Source of the DNA: JALZVT01 sp964634815
Lineage (GTDB): Bacteria > Pseudomonadota > Gammaproteobacteria > Pseudomonadales > Azotimanducaceae
Assembly: GCA_964634815.1 (NCBI GenBank)
Contig: CAZWMD010000017.1
Coordinates: 6,763 to 70,762, forward strand
Direction of reading: 5' to 3'
Length of the DNA: 64,000 bases
The translations under genes were made by a program, and so were the position numbers. Position 1 is the stretch's first letter. Every line of letters begins with the position of its first letter. This document shows, piece by piece, positions 8,828 to 18,125 of the stretch. A model generated the notes under the pieces. It made no database searches, was not told the origin of the DNA, and was given only the letters and a program-made list of their open reading frames with translations.

Positions 8828-9367
8828 ATGGCAGTTAGCAGGGTGAGTCGGTTCAACGCCCAATTAGATAAGCCCCGCAGCAGTTGGGTGCGAGGCACAC
8901 TTCTGACTCTTTTACTCATGGGCATTCTTGCCTGCACACCCGAAGCAACAGATGAGGTGCAGAGCCTTTCCGGGGCCAAGGTCACTCTGTCTGGCTCAGA
9001 CTGGCTGGTAGTGAATTATTGGGCCGAGTGGTGTGGGCCTTGTCGGCATGAGATTCCGGAACTCAACGAACTTGATGGATACATGGGCGACGCAAAACCC
9101 GGGCTCAGTGTCCGTGTACTGGGTGTGAATTACGATGGCTTGCGTGATCAGAAACTCCGGGACGTTAGTGAACGGATGGGAATAGGTTTTGACGTGTTGC
9201 TGGATGATCCTCGTCAGCGCTGGGGCCAGGAAATTCCCACGGTTCTGCCCAGCACGTATCTCATCGCCCCGGGTGGAGACTTTGTTGAAACCTTGCTCGG
9301 ACCTCAGACCCGGGCTGGCATTCTATCGCGTATTGAGACGCTGATCGCCCAGCGGCCAGAGTCCTGA
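8828..9367 (+). CDS. TlpA/thioredoxin-like lipoprotein
   Basis: A 179-residue thioredoxin-fold protein with a short basic N-terminus, a hydrophobic segment (residues 24-35) and lipobox ILAC with Cys36, so it is probably membrane-anchored in the periplasm. The redox motif is WCGPC (Cys69, Cys72), preceded by VVNYWAEW and followed by the cis-Pro region EIPTVLPSTYLIAPGG. TlpA-like proteins reduce periplasmic disulfides, for example in cytochrome maturation; the partner is unknown. The ATG at 8828 is supported by the AGGAGA cores just upstream. Confidence 0.85.
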   Translation: MAVSRVSRFNAQLDKPRSSWVRGTLLTLLLMGILACTPEATDEVQSLSGAKVTLSGSDWLVVNYWAEWCGPCRHEIPELNELDGYMGDAKPGLSVRVLGVNYDGLRDQKLRDVSERMGIGFDVLLDDPRQRWGQEIPTVLPSTYLIAPGGDFVETLLGPQTRAGILSRIETLIAQRPES

Positions 9368-9381
9368 CTTCTGACTCTGCA

Positions 9382-10248
9382 ATGACGCTAAAGCAATTCT
9401 GTGAACCCTACGACTGGTCTGAGATTGATGCTGAAGTTGCAGATACCGGGGCGGTGATCCTTACCGGGTTTCTTGGGTCAAAGCGGGTAGATACACTCAA
9501 CGCTGACGTCGAAAACTATCTCCAGCGCGTGAGCTCTGTCGACGGACAGTTACCTGGTTTACCTGCAACTGATTCTTCGATTTATAATCAGTTTCTTGGC
9601 TATCGGACGCTCAGATTACATGGATTGCTCGAAAAACTGCCTGCCGTTCACTCCGTGCTTGGTAGTTCTTCGTTGCTGGGTTGGGCCGAGAGGTTACTCG
9701 GTCCGGTCGCTACCCAACCACGACTGAGTGCTGCCGAACTGATTCAGATTCAGCCCGGCGAACCTCGTCAGGCTGCTCATCGCGACTCAGATTCCTGGCC
9801 GTTGCCAATTGGCGATGCGCCTTTTGTGGTTAATGCCATTATCGCACTCAGCGACTTCACTGCGGCCAATGGCGGTACCTGGGTTGCGCCGGGAAGCTGG
9901 CGTTGGCCCGCGGATCGTACCTATTCATCCTCAGACTTTGTCCAGAGTCAGATGTCGGCCGGAGATGCCCTGTTGTTTCGAGGTGATCTGGTTCATGGCG
10001 CGGGTGCCAATGACAGTGATGCTCATCGTCGTGCACTTTCGATCTCTTTTTGTGCCGGCTGGCTTCGAGGGGTGGAAAATTGCGCGCTGAATTTGAGTCT
10101 GCAAACGGTCCGGGGGTTGAGTCGAGATCTGCAGGCTGTGTTGGGGTTTGCCGCTTACGATGGCAGTGCCCGAGGTACCGGTTTGCTGGGGTTATACGAA
10201 AATGGTGATCCTGCTCAAGCGCTTGTTGTTACTGACGTAAGCGACTAA
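9382..10248 (+). CDS. Phytanoyl-CoA dioxygenase (PhyH) family protein
   Basis: A 288-residue Fe(II)/2-oxoglutarate dioxygenase. The metal triad is visible as His133 and Asp135 (AAHRDSD) and His205 (LVHGAG); the arginine in HRRALSIS (216-217) would bind 2-oxoglutarate. The double-stranded beta-helix strands around NAIIALSDFTAANGGTWVAPGSW are typical. PhyH members hydroxylate varied substrates, including lipids and small metabolites, so the reaction is open. It starts 14 bases after the thioredoxin-like gene and may be co-transcribed with it. Confidence 0.85.
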   Translation: MTLKQFCEPYDWSEIDAEVADTGAVILTGFLGSKRVDTLNADVENYLQRVSSVDGQLPGLPATDSSIYNQFLGYRTLRLHGLLEKLPAVHSVLGSSSLLGWAERLLGPVATQPRLSAAELIQIQPGEPRQAAHRDSDSWPLPIGDAPFVVNAIIALSDFTAANGGTWVAPGSWRWPADRTYSSSDFVQSQMSAGDALLFRGDLVHGAGANDSDAHRRALSISFCAGWLRGVENCALNLSLQTVRGLSRDLQAVLGFAAYDGSARGTGLLGLYENGDPAQALVVTDVSD

Positions 10249-10257
10249 GGCAAGCAG

Positions 10258-10965
10258 TTACCGCCGGCAGGCCTTAAGCCGGTATTCGCTGCAGGTTTTG
10301 CTGATTTCGGGCTGTTCTTCCATGGTGCGGTTTTGCCAGAATCGGCGCCAGCGATCGAACACGAGCTCGGGGTATTTCAGTCGACCCTTGCTGCCGTTGT
10401 AGCGCCCCAGAGCCTCCACCAGATCGCCTTTTGAGCGTTCGATGTAGTGGGCGAGAATTGTTGTACCGTAGCGGATGTTGGTTTCGATGTCGGTGAGATT
10501 GTCCTGATCTCGCCCCAGTTCTTTGCGCCAGAAGGGCATGATTTGCATCAACCCCTGAGCCCCCACCCGGGAGATGGCAAACGGATCAAAATAACTTTCG
10601 ACGTGCATGAGCGCTAGAACCATATCAGGATCAAGTTTTTGCTTGTGAGCCTGGGCGTAGACGTTCTGAAGAATTTTGAGCCGGGTTGGTGCGTCTTTCA
10701 CATAGCGGGCGAGACGGGTGTCGTTGGCCAGTAGCCACACCTGGGCATCGAACGGATCGGCTGCATCTGTGGTTTGAGTGAGTGATTCGCCAAGCTTGGC
10801 CAACAGATCAGGATCCTGAACTCGTGTTTTTTTTACTTTGGTTGTGCTGTTTGCCGTTGTGCTGTTTACCGTTGTGCTACTGGCAAAGACATTGCCGCCA
10901 GGTCCCAGGCTGAGTATCCCGGCCAGGAACATAACCACACAGGTCTTAACGCCGCTGCCTGACAA
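10258..10965 (-). CDS. Lytic transglycosylase, SLT domain
   Basis: A 235-residue secreted muramidase-like protein. It has an N-terminal signal sequence (MFLAGILSLGPGGNVFA), then a Thr/Ser-rich linker, and the SLT domain: catalytic Glu123 in MHVESYFDPFA, followed by GAQGLMQIMPFW and IRYGTTILAHYI, the MltC/MltE/Slt pattern. It would cleave glycan strands of peptidoglycan with 1,6-anhydro product formation in the periplasm. It lies six bases downstream of proS and likely shares its transcript. No lipobox is seen. Confidence 0.87.
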   Translation of the reverse strand: MSGSGVKTCVVMFLAGILSLGPGGNVFASSTTVNSTTANSTTKVKKTRVQDPDLLAKLGESLTQTTDAADPFDAQVWLLANDTRLARYVKDAPTRLKILQNVYAQAHKQKLDPDMVLALMHVESYFDPFAISRVGAQGLMQIMPFWRKELGRDQDNLTDIETNIRYGTTILAHYIERSKGDLVEALGRYNGSKGRLKYPELVFDRWRRFWQNRTMEEQPEISKTCSEYRLKACRR

Positions 10966-10971
10966 TGCCGT

Positions 10972-12702
10972 CTAGCCCTGAATTCTGGCCAGCAGATCGG
11001 CGGTTTTGATGAGCACTGCCTCAGCGTCGGTGCGACGACGATACTCCACCTCTCCGCTGCCAAGGTTGCGCTCTCCTACGGTCACGCGATGAGGAATGCC
11101 CAGCAGATCTGCGTCGGCAAATTTTATGCCTGGGCGTTCCTTGCGATCATCCAGCAGCACCCGGTAGCCCGCCTCTTGCAGTTGCGTATAAAGACCGTCT
11201 GCTGCGTCGCGAACGGCATCAGATTTGGCATAGTTAAGGCCAAGAATATGCACGTCAGCCGGTGCAACGGCGTCTGGCCAGCAGATGCCGTTGTCATCGT
11301 GGCACTGCTCAATGATGGCAGCGACCAACCGGGTAATACCCATGCCATAACAGCCCATGATCAAAACCTGCGCTCGGCCTTCCTTGTTTAGAACAGTGGC
11401 ACCCAGAGCGTCTGAGTATTTTGTGCCTAACTGAAATATGTGGCCTACCTCGATGCCACGGGTGAAGGCCAGAGACCCTTTACCGTCGGGAGATGGATCG
11501 CCTTCACAAACGTTGCGCAGATCAACAATCTGGTCGTCGGCCAAGGCGGCGTCTCTGCTCCAGTTAACACCGGTGAAGTGATAATCGGTTTCGTTGGCAC
11601 CGCAAACAAAATCAGTGAGCTGGGCTGCGCTGTGATCAACTAATACCGGCACTGGCAGATTGACGGGTCCCAGGGAACCAACGGATGCGCCTACCAGCGT
11701 ATTGATTTGTTTTGGGTCAGCCATTTGTAGCGGGCTTGCCACATTTGCCAGCTTCTCTGCTTTCAGCTCGTTGAGTTCGTGATCACCACGAAGTACCAGT
11801 GCAATAATTCCAGGCTCAGCGCTGGTCTCGTCTTCGGTCTCGGAACTTGCTTTAACAAACAGAGTTTTAACGCAGCGATTCGGCTCAACCTGCAACGCTG
11901 AGGCAACGTCTGCGATAGTTCGTGCATCGGGAGTTGCCACTTTTTCCAGGGAGGCGTTTCCTGGCGTTGGCCGCTCGGTAGGGAAAATAGTGATCGCTTT
12001 CTCTACGTTGGCTGCGTAGTCAGATTCTGTAGAGTAGGCGATGAGATCTTCGCCAGATTCGGCCAGTACCTGAAATTCGTGAGAGTTATCTCCGCCGATA
12101 GCGCCCGTATCTGCGTCGACAGCGCGAAACTTCAGACCGATTCGATTGAGGATCCGTTCGTAGCAGGCATGCATCTCGTCGTAGGTTGCATCAAAGCTGT
12201 CCTGGTCGAGGTGGAAAGAATAGCCGTCTTTCATGATGAACTCGCGCGAGCGCATTACACCAAAGCGTGGGCGAATTTCGTCCCGGAATTTGGTTTGAAT
12301 CTGATAAAGGTTGCGGGGCAGCTCCTTGTAGCTGTGAATTTCACGACGGACCAGGTCTGTAACAACCTCTTCCTGGGTGGGAGACAGGCAAAACTCGTTG
12401 TCGTGACGATCACGCAATCTGGCAAGTTCTGGACCCATGGCCTCCCAGCGGCCGCTCTCTTCCCAAAGACTGGCAGGCTGCACCACGGGCATCAGGAGTT
12501 CCTGGGCGTTGGAGGCTTCAAGTTCTTCCCTGACGATGGTTTGAATCGCCTGCAACACCTTCACGCCCAGTGGCAGCCAGGTGTAAATCCCTGACGCGAC
12601 CTGACGAATGAGGCCGGCGCGGAGCATGAGGCGGTGGCTTGCCACATCCGCATCTGCCGGATCTTCTTTCATGGTAGGGATTAGGAGTTGGCTCGCGCGC
12701 AT
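10972..12702 (-). CDS. proS: Prolyl-tRNA synthetase
   Basis: A class II aminoacyl-tRNA synthetase of 576 residues, charging tRNA-Pro. The start MRASQLLIPTMKEDPADADV matches the E. coli N-terminus, so I use the ATG at 12700-12702 and not the one 13 codons upstream. Motif 2 (RDEIRPRFGVMRSREFIMKDGYSF, here in pieces), the YbaK-like editing insertion (roughly residues 225-390), motif 3 (GCYGMGITRLVAA) and the anticodon-binding domain are all present, as in the bacterial-type enzyme. Confidence 0.97.
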   Translation of the reverse strand: MRASQLLIPTMKEDPADADVASHRLMLRAGLIRQVASGIYTWLPLGVKVLQAIQTIVREELEASNAQELLMPVVQPASLWEESGRWEAMGPELARLRDRHDNEFCLSPTQEEVVTDLVRREIHSYKELPRNLYQIQTKFRDEIRPRFGVMRSREFIMKDGYSFHLDQDSFDATYDEMHACYERILNRIGLKFRAVDADTGAIGGDNSHEFQVLAESGEDLIAYSTESDYAANVEKAITIFPTERPTPGNASLEKVATPDARTIADVASALQVEPNRCVKTLFVKASSETEDETSAEPGIIALVLRGDHELNELKAEKLANVASPLQMADPKQINTLVGASVGSLGPVNLPVPVLVDHSAAQLTDFVCGANETDYHFTGVNWSRDAALADDQIVDLRNVCEGDPSPDGKGSLAFTRGIEVGHIFQLGTKYSDALGATVLNKEGRAQVLIMGCYGMGITRLVAAIIEQCHDDNGICWPDAVAPADVHILGLNYAKSDAVRDAADGLYTQLQEAGYRVLLDDRKERPGIKFADADLLGIPHRVTVGERNLGSGEVEYRRRTDAEAVLIKTADLLARIQG

Positions 12703-12738
12703 GGCGTGGGATTCTCTTTTCGTTGGATGTACTGTGGA

Positions 12739-12783
12739 CAAAAAAAGGGCTGTGAGACACCTCTCGCCAGCCCTTTTCTTTTG
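12739..12783 (-). terminator. Rho-independent terminator after the HU gene
   Basis: The stem AAAAGGGCTG (12743-12752) / CAGCCCTTTT (12768-12777) encloses a 15-base loop. On the minus strand it ends in a run of T, so it terminates the HU transcript, whose stop is at 12819. The A/T-rich flanks on both sides allow weak bidirectional use. It separates HU from proS. Confidence 0.85.
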
Positions 12784-12818
12784 CTTTTCCGCTTAAGCGG
12801 GAAAGAATACCGCGGGGT

Positions 12819-13268
12819 TTAGCCCACCATTTCTTTCAGCTTCTTCAGCGCAGTAACACGAGCGCGAATAGAAGCAGGCTTTGGCCCGATCCAGATCTCT
12901 TCGCCAGTTGCCGGGTTGCGACCCAGACGCTTCTTGGTAGCAGGGCGCTTCACAGACTTGATCTTCAGAAGACCAGGTAAGGTGAACTCGCCAACGGCGC
13001 GTTTCTTGATGTGGCGTTCGATGAGTACTTCAAGCTCGTCGAATACTGCAGCCACCTGCTTCTGGGTCAGCTCGGTGCTTTCTGCGATATCGGAGAAAAT
13101 CTGCGTTTTGGTCATCTTTTTGGTGATGGCCGTCAGTTTACGAGCCGGAGCTGCTGCTGCTTTCTTCTTTGCTGCGCTCTTTTTCTTGGCTGCGGTTTTC
13201 TTTGCAGGTGCCTTTCGCTTGGCCGGAGCTTTGCGAGCGACTTTTTTCTTGGCCGGTTTGCGTGCCAT
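12819..13268 (-). CDS. HU-family DNA-binding protein with Lys/Ala-rich N-terminal tail
   Basis: A 149-residue protein. Residues 1-45 are almost only Lys, Ala, Pro and Arg (AKKK, APAKRKAPAKK, AAKKKSAAKKKAA), like histone H1 tails. From about residue 50 a bacterial HU/IHF domain follows: TKTQIFSDIAESTELTQKQV, then VGEFTLPGLLKIKSVKRPATKKRLGRNPATGEEI with the DNA-intercalating proline in RNPATGE. It should bind and compact DNA as a dimer. The tail is at the N-terminus, unlike the C-terminal tails of mycobacterial HU. GAGGA eight bases before the ATG supports the start, and a terminator follows. Confidence 0.93.
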   Translation of the reverse strand: MARKPAKKKVARKAPAKRKAPAKKTAAKKKSAAKKKAAAAPARKLTAITKKMTKTQIFSDIAESTELTQKQVAAVFDELEVLIERHIKKRAVGEFTLPGLLKIKSVKRPATKKRLGRNPATGEEIWIGPKPASIRARVTALKKLKEMVG

Positions 13269-13827
13269 TAATCAATTCCTCAGTTGGAGAGAGAGTCTGA
13301 TTGGTCTCAGACGTGTTTAGGTCCGTGTTTTCCTCGGTTAACGCCTGTTCAGCACTGACCGATGGGGCGCTTTATAGCCTACTGCTTGCCTATTTCGCAA
13401 GCGGCTAGATGAGAAAAACCAGCGAAATCGCTGTATTTTTTGGGTTTGCGCGGCTAAAGATGATCAAAAAAGGCCCTGTCTAAGAAGGATATATCAATAA
13501 AAAAGCTGCATATTCGTGGATTTATGTCGCTTTCTTCTATCCAATTTCGCTGGATTTGGTGGTTCGAAAAGAGCGTGCAATTGAGCCCCAAAATTTAGTA
13601 AAAAACCGCCATAATTAGGCGTAAGCTGCGCCGCTGCGCAACAGATCGCCCGCTGAATCTGCGAACCTTGCAGGTCTGAATTGGTCTCGTTGGGACTTAT
13701 CTCCAGAATACAGGTTCAGTTTGGACAGAGTTTTAGCGGTGTTTCAGGTGTCCCGAGTAGTGATCCAAAAGTTCACCAAAGTGTCACAAAGTCATGAACA
13801 GCAAATTAACCAGAACAAAAGAACGCT
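13269..13827. other. Intergenic region between divergent HU and fmdB genes
   Basis: About 560 bases without a gene. It holds the candidate HU promoter near 13371-13400, an A/T-rich block (13420-13620) and, on the other side, sequence that must carry the promoter of the fmdB-aspS operon. I see no repeat, RNA gene or hairpin with a T tail here. Confidence 0.6.
13371..13400 (-). promoter_or_regulatory. Candidate sigma-70 promoter of the HU gene
   Basis: On the minus strand TTGCGA (13400-13395) and TATAAA (13376-13371) are separated by 18 bases, about 100 bases upstream of the HU start codon. Both hexamers are close to consensus. Not verified by any transcript. Confidence 0.45.
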
Positions 13828-14172
13828 ATGCCCATTTACGAATACCAGTGCGAAAAGTGCGAACACCAATTCGACACGCTGCAAAAGCTCAGCGAAAAGC
13901 CACTTAAGAAGTGCCCGGAATGCGGCAAAATGTCACTCACCAAGTTGGTATCCGCTGCTGGCTTTCGATTGAAGGGCGGTGGTTGGTACGAAACTGATTT
14001 CAAATCCGGTAAAAAGAAGAATTTGGCTAACAGCGACGAATCCGGCGGTAAGTCATCAACAAATAATTCTTCGGCAGCCTCTGGTGGAACCGACAAAAGC
14101 GCCAGCCAGGAAAAAAAGAGCTCTGCTGGTAAGAAAAAGAGCGGCGCCGCGGGTAAATCGGCCTCAAACTAG
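13828..14172 (+). CDS. FmdB-type zinc-ribbon protein
   Basis: A 114-residue protein. MPIYEYQCEKCEHQFD and KKCPECGK supply two CxxC pairs (Cys8/11, Cys29/32) for one zinc ribbon, the hallmark of the FmdB regulatory family. After AGFRLKGGGWYETDF comes a low-complexity Ser/Lys/Gly tail. The function is not established; it usually lies before aspS in gammaproteobacteria, as here. Confidence 0.88.
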   Translation: MPIYEYQCEKCEHQFDTLQKLSEKPLKKCPECGKMSLTKLVSAAGFRLKGGGWYETDFKSGKKKNLANSDESGGKSSTNNSSAASGGTDKSASQEKKSSAGKKKSGAAGKSASN

Positions 14173-14347
14173 GGGCACGCATCAAATAAAGCCCTGTAAA
14201 CAGGCGCAGAATGAGCTCAACAGGCGCAGAATTACTAAAACTGGTGGGATAGACAAAGAACGGGCGCTGGATTGACCATTTACTGGTTGGGCGCTGAAAC
14301 AATGTGGTCCTGTGATCCAGACTGTCCAAATTCAAGGAAAAATCAAC

Positions 14348-16114
14348 ATGCGAAGTCACTACTGTGGCGAGATTTCTACGGCCGAAGTGGGCGAAACGGT
14401 GGCCCTGTGCGGCTGGGTGCATCGGCGCCGCGATCACGGTGGCGTTATCTTCCTGGACGTTCGTGATCGCAGTGGGCTGGTTCAGGTGGTCTATGACCCT
14501 GACACTCAAGAGAGCTTTGCCACCGCTGATCGCGTGCGCAATGAGTACGTGTTGAGAATGGTGGGTCGGGTGCGGCCGCGTATGGAGGGCAAAATCAACC
14601 CGGATATGGCCACTGGCGAGATCGAAGTTCTTGGGTCTGAGCTTGAAATACTCAATGTGGCGGCCACTCCACCATTTCAGCTCGATGAACACTCTGATGC
14701 GGGTGACGATGTGCGCCTTAAGTACCGTTATATGGACCTGCGCCGGCCCGAGATGCAGCAGCGACTGGTACTACGGTCACGCATTACCAGCTTTGTCCGG
14801 GAATTTTTGGAGTCAGATGGCTACCTCGACGTTGAGACGCCAACCCTCACGGCGGCAACTCCCGAAGGGGCCAGAGATTACCTGGTGCCCAGCCGTACTC
14901 AACCCGGTCAGTTTTTTGCGTTGCCGCAGTCGCCGCAGGTATTCAAGCAGTTGCTGATGATGTCTGGTCTCGATAAGTACTATCAGATTGCGCGGTGCTA
15001 TCGTGATGAAGACCTCAGAGCGGATCGCCAACCTGAATTCACCCAGATAGATATCGAGGCGAGTTTTTTAACATCACTCGACATCATGAACATGACCGAG
15101 GCGATGTTCACTGGTTTGTTTAAGAGCGTTCTTGATGTCGATTTGGGTGCATTCCCGGTGATGACCTATTTCGAAGCCATGCGTCTGTACGGTAGTGACA
15201 AGCCCGATTTGCGCAACCCCATGCAGTTTGTCGACATCGCTGATTTGATGAGCGAAGTTGAGTTCAAGGTCTTCAATGGCCCTGCCAATGATCCACAGAG
15301 TCGGGTTGTTGCACTGCGCGCACCAGGCGGTGCTTCACTCTCACGTAAGGTGATTGATGGTTACACCGAGTTTGTCGGCCGCTACGGTGCTAAAGGTCTT
15401 GCTTATATTAAGGTGAATGATCTGGCTCAGGGCGTAGCGGGTTTGCAGTCGCCCATACTTAAATTTCTTCCGGACGAGGTGGCGCTGGCCGTATTGGAAC
15501 GGGCTGGTGCGCAAACCGGCGACCTGGTGTTTTTTGGGGCTGACAAATCAGGCGTTGTGAATGATGCCCTTGGTGCCCTGCGTAACCAGCTTGGTGCCGA
15601 TCTGGGTCTCATTGCTGATGGATTTGCTCCTCTATGGGTCATTGATTGGCCGATGTTTGAGAAGAATCGAAGCGGTGAGCTGACTTCGGTACACCACCCG
15701 TTTACGCGCCCAACCTGCAGCGTAGATGAACTCAAAGCCGACCCGCTTGCCTCACGGGCGGATGCCTATGATGTGGTGCTTAACGGCCATGAGGTTGGTG
15801 GTGGTTCTGCACGTATCCATGAAGAGCCAATGCAGGATGCTGTTTTTGAAGCATTGGGTTTGGGCAATCAGGCGCAGGTCAAGTTTGGGTTTTTGCTGGA
15901 TGCCTTGAAGTTTGGTGCGCCACCGCACGGTGGAATAGCCATTGGGCTTGATCGCCTCACGATGCTGATGGCGGGTACCGATGCCATTCGGGATGTGATT
16001 GCATTTCCAAAGACCCAAACTGCAAGCTGTTTACTTACTGAGGCGCCAAGTGAGGTTAGCGAGACCCAATTGCGCGAGCTAAACTTACGGCTGAATCTGA
16101 AGGCTGGAAACTGA
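14348..16114 (+). CDS. aspS: Aspartyl-tRNA synthetase
   Basis: A 588-residue class IIb synthetase charging tRNA-Asp. The N-terminal OB-fold anticodon domain begins MRSHYCGE and continues CGWVHRRRDHGGVIFLDVRDR; motif 2 is YYQIARCYRDEDLRADRQPEFTQID (in pieces), the GAD insertion lies around residues 290-410, and motif 3 is GGIAIGLDRLTMLMAG. The start at 14348 matches E. coli and has AGGAAA eight bases upstream; an in-frame ATG lies 12 codons before. First large gene of the aspS-yebC-ruv-tol run. Confidence 0.97.
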   Translation: MRSHYCGEISTAEVGETVALCGWVHRRRDHGGVIFLDVRDRSGLVQVVYDPDTQESFATADRVRNEYVLRMVGRVRPRMEGKINPDMATGEIEVLGSELEILNVAATPPFQLDEHSDAGDDVRLKYRYMDLRRPEMQQRLVLRSRITSFVREFLESDGYLDVETPTLTAATPEGARDYLVPSRTQPGQFFALPQSPQVFKQLLMMSGLDKYYQIARCYRDEDLRADRQPEFTQIDIEASFLTSLDIMNMTEAMFTGLFKSVLDVDLGAFPVMTYFEAMRLYGSDKPDLRNPMQFVDIADLMSEVEFKVFNGPANDPQSRVVALRAPGGASLSRKVIDGYTEFVGRYGAKGLAYIKVNDLAQGVAGLQSPILKFLPDEVALAVLERAGAQTGDLVFFGADKSGVVNDALGALRNQLGADLGLIADGFAPLWVIDWPMFEKNRSGELTSVHHPFTRPTCSVDELKADPLASRADAYDVVLNGHEVGGGSARIHEEPMQDAVFEALGLGNQAQVKFGFLLDALKFGAPPHGGIAIGLDRLTMLMAGTDAIRDVIAFPKTQTASCLLTEAPSEVSETQLRELNLRLNLKAGN

Positions 16115-16145
16115 GGCACTAGAGGACCAGACGGAGACCTAGGAT

Positions 16146-16889
16146 ATGGCGGGCCATTCAAAATGGGCGAATATCAAACACAAGAAGGCGAAGGTTGATG
16201 CCCAGCGGGGCAAGCTGTGGACAAAGCTGATCCGCGAGATCACCGTTGCTGCGCGGCTTGGCGGAGGTGATCCGAACGATAACCCGCGGTTACGCGCCGC
16301 CGTTGATAACGGTTTGTCGGCCAACATGCCGCGGGACACGATTGATCGGGCCATTACCCGAGGCGCCGGTGGTGGAGAAGGCACCAATCCGGATGAGCTT
16401 GTCTATGAAGGCTATGGCTCGGCAGGGGTGGCGATTCTGGTTGAAGCCATGACCGACAACAAAAACCGCACGGTTGCAGAAGTGCGTCATGCGTTTAACA
16501 AGTACAACGGCAACATGGGCACCGATGGTTCGGTGGCGTATTTATTCAAGCGTCGGGGCGTTTTGACCTACGCCCCGGGCGCTGACGAGGAGCAGCTGAT
16601 GGACGCTGCTCTTGAAGCCGGCGCGGAAGACCTGCAAATGGAAGACGATGGTGCGGCAACGGTACTCACCACCTTTGAGTTGTTCGGCAAGGTGGTTGAT
16701 GCGTTGCGAGATGCAGGGCTTGAGCCGGATAACGCTGAAGTGACGATGCTGCCGGACACAACAGTGGCTTGCACTGAGGATGACGCGCTGAAAGTGCTGC
16801 GGTTGATTGATGCGCTGGAGGAGTTGGATGACGTCCAGAATGTCTACAGTAACGGCGAGTTTCCCGAAAGCGCCTATGAGGCGTCTTGA
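16146..16889 (+). CDS. yebC: YebC/PmpR-family regulatory protein
   Basis: A 247-residue three-domain YebC/PmpR protein starting MAGHSKWANIKHKKAKVDAQ, with the family blocks NPRLRAAVDNGLSANMP, GYGSAGVAILVEAMTDNKNR and DGSVAYLFKRRG. Members act as DNA-binding regulators; recent work also links YebC proteins to translation of proline-rich stretches. It stands between aspS and ruvC, as in Pseudomonas, and its stop overlaps the ruvC start codon (TTGA), so the two are translationally coupled. Confidence 0.95.
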   Translation: MAGHSKWANIKHKKAKVDAQRGKLWTKLIREITVAARLGGGDPNDNPRLRAAVDNGLSANMPRDTIDRAITRGAGGGEGTNPDELVYEGYGSAGVAILVEAMTDNKNRTVAEVRHAFNKYNGNMGTDGSVAYLFKRRGVLTYAPGADEEQLMDAALEAGAEDLQMEDDGAATVLTTFELFGKVVDALRDAGLEPDNAEVTMLPDTTVACTEDDALKVLRLIDALEELDDVQNVYSNGEFPESAYEAS

Positions 16890-17389
16890 CGCGTATTCTT
16901 GGCATTGATCCGGGTTCCCGTACAACGGGCTACGGCATTGTAGACATCCCTTCTGATGGGCGGCCGCACGCTCGGGATCAGCTCAGATACGTTACCAGTG
17001 GGTGTATCAAAAGCGGGTCGGGCGAGATGCCCGAACGGCTGGGAGTTATCTATCAGGGCCTGTGCGAGATTGTGTCGGAGTTTGCGCCCGATGAGGTTGC
17101 CATCGAACGAGTCTTCCTTGCCAGGAACCCCGCGTCTGCATTGAAACTGGGTCAGGCAAGAGGTGTTGCCATTGCGGCTGTAGTGGCCGCTCAACTTAAG
17201 GTGTCTGAGTATGCTGCCCGGGAGGTGAAGCTTGCGGTCACCGGAACCGGTGGGGCTGAAAAATCCCAGGTCCAACATATGGTCCGAGTGTTGTTGCAAC
17301 TCGCGGGTACGCCTGCTGAAGATGCCGCGGATGCCCTTGCGATTGCGATCTGCCACATCAATACTGCGGCAAACCCGCACGTTTGCTAA
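16886..17389 (+). CDS. ruvC: Holliday junction resolvase RuvC
   Basis: A 167-residue RNase H-fold endonuclease that cuts Holliday junctions as a dimer. Catalytic acidic residues are visible in ILGIDPGSRTTGYGI (Asp8), DEVAIERVFLARNP (Glu) and the C-terminal DAADALAIAICH (two Asp). The start is the TTG at 16886, overlapping the yebC stop; no ATG or GTG fits before the first strand. It is followed by ruvA 22 bases later. Confidence 0.96.
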   Translation: MTRILGIDPGSRTTGYGIVDIPSDGRPHARDQLRYVTSGCIKSGSGEMPERLGVIYQGLCEIVSEFAPDEVAIERVFLARNPASALKLGQARGVAIAAVVAAQLKVSEYAAREVKLAVTGTGGAEKSQVQHMVRVLLQLAGTPAEDAADALAIAICHINTAANPHVC

Positions 17390-17411
17390 CTCACCGAGAA
17401 TCCAAAGTTCC

Positions 17412-18065
17412 ATGATCGGACGCCTGACCGGCCAGTTGTTAAAGGTTGTCGACAACCTGGTATTGATAGATATCGGTGGCGTAGGCTACGAAGTTGAGGT
17501 GCCTGATGGCGGCCAAATGCCATTGCCTGGCCCGGTTTCTTCGTCTGACGATAAAACGCTGGAGGCAACACCGTTAGTGCTGCATACCCACCTGGTGGTC
17601 CGCGAAGACGCTCAGTTGTTGTATGGCTTTCTTCGGGAAACGGAGCGTGACCTGTTTAGAAATCTTATACGGATCAATGGCGTTGGACCGAAGATGGGGC
17701 TCGCGATTCTTGGTACTTACAGTGCAGGCGATTTGGCGCGTTGCGTGCTCGATGATGACTATCGGGCACTTACCAAAGTGCCGGGTGTTGGGAAAAAGAC
17801 CGCGGAGCGTTTGCTGGTGGAATTGCGCAACCGACAAGAACTCTTACCCAAGGCAGAAGAACCAGCGACCCCGTCCGCAGCGCTTTCCCAAAGAAGCGTT
17901 ATTGACGAGGTTGAACAGGCGCTGGTTGCCCTGGGATATAAACCTCAGTATGCATCCCAGGTGGTGCAGCAGGTGGCGCAGGACCCGGACATTGGCGATA
18001 ACACCCAGGCTATGCTGCGTGCAGCGTTACAGTATCTTGGGCAAAAATCAGAAGGTCAGGTGTGA
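17412..18065 (+). CDS. ruvA: Holliday junction branch-migration protein RuvA
   Basis: A 217-residue protein with the OB domain (MIGRLTGQLLKVVDNLVLIDIGGVGYEVEVP), tandem helix-hairpin-helix motifs (RINGVGPKMGLAILG and LTKVPGVGKKTAERLLVEL) and a C-terminal domain III (EQALVALGYKPQYASQVV) that contacts RuvB. It recognises junction DNA as a tetramer. A short insert (LPGPVSSSDDKTLEATP) lengthens the OB loop compared with E. coli. The ATG at 17412 matches the family start. Confidence 0.96.
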   Translation: MIGRLTGQLLKVVDNLVLIDIGGVGYEVEVPDGGQMPLPGPVSSSDDKTLEATPLVLHTHLVVREDAQLLYGFLRETERDLFRNLIRINGVGPKMGLAILGTYSAGDLARCVLDDDYRALTKVPGVGKKTAERLLVELRNRQELLPKAEEPATPSAALSQRSVIDEVEQALVALGYKPQYASQVVQQVAQDPDIGDNTQAMLRAALQYLGQKSEGQV

Positions 18066-18125
18066 GGTTTAGGTGTCTTCTCAGGGTGGCAAAGGTGTCA
18101 AGGGCGGTCAGGGCGAGGTGCGTCT

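Noticed and set aside
14027..14692. Minus-strand frame of 221 codons opposite fmdB/aspS
   Set aside because: Runs across the ends of two well supported genes and shows no family motif.
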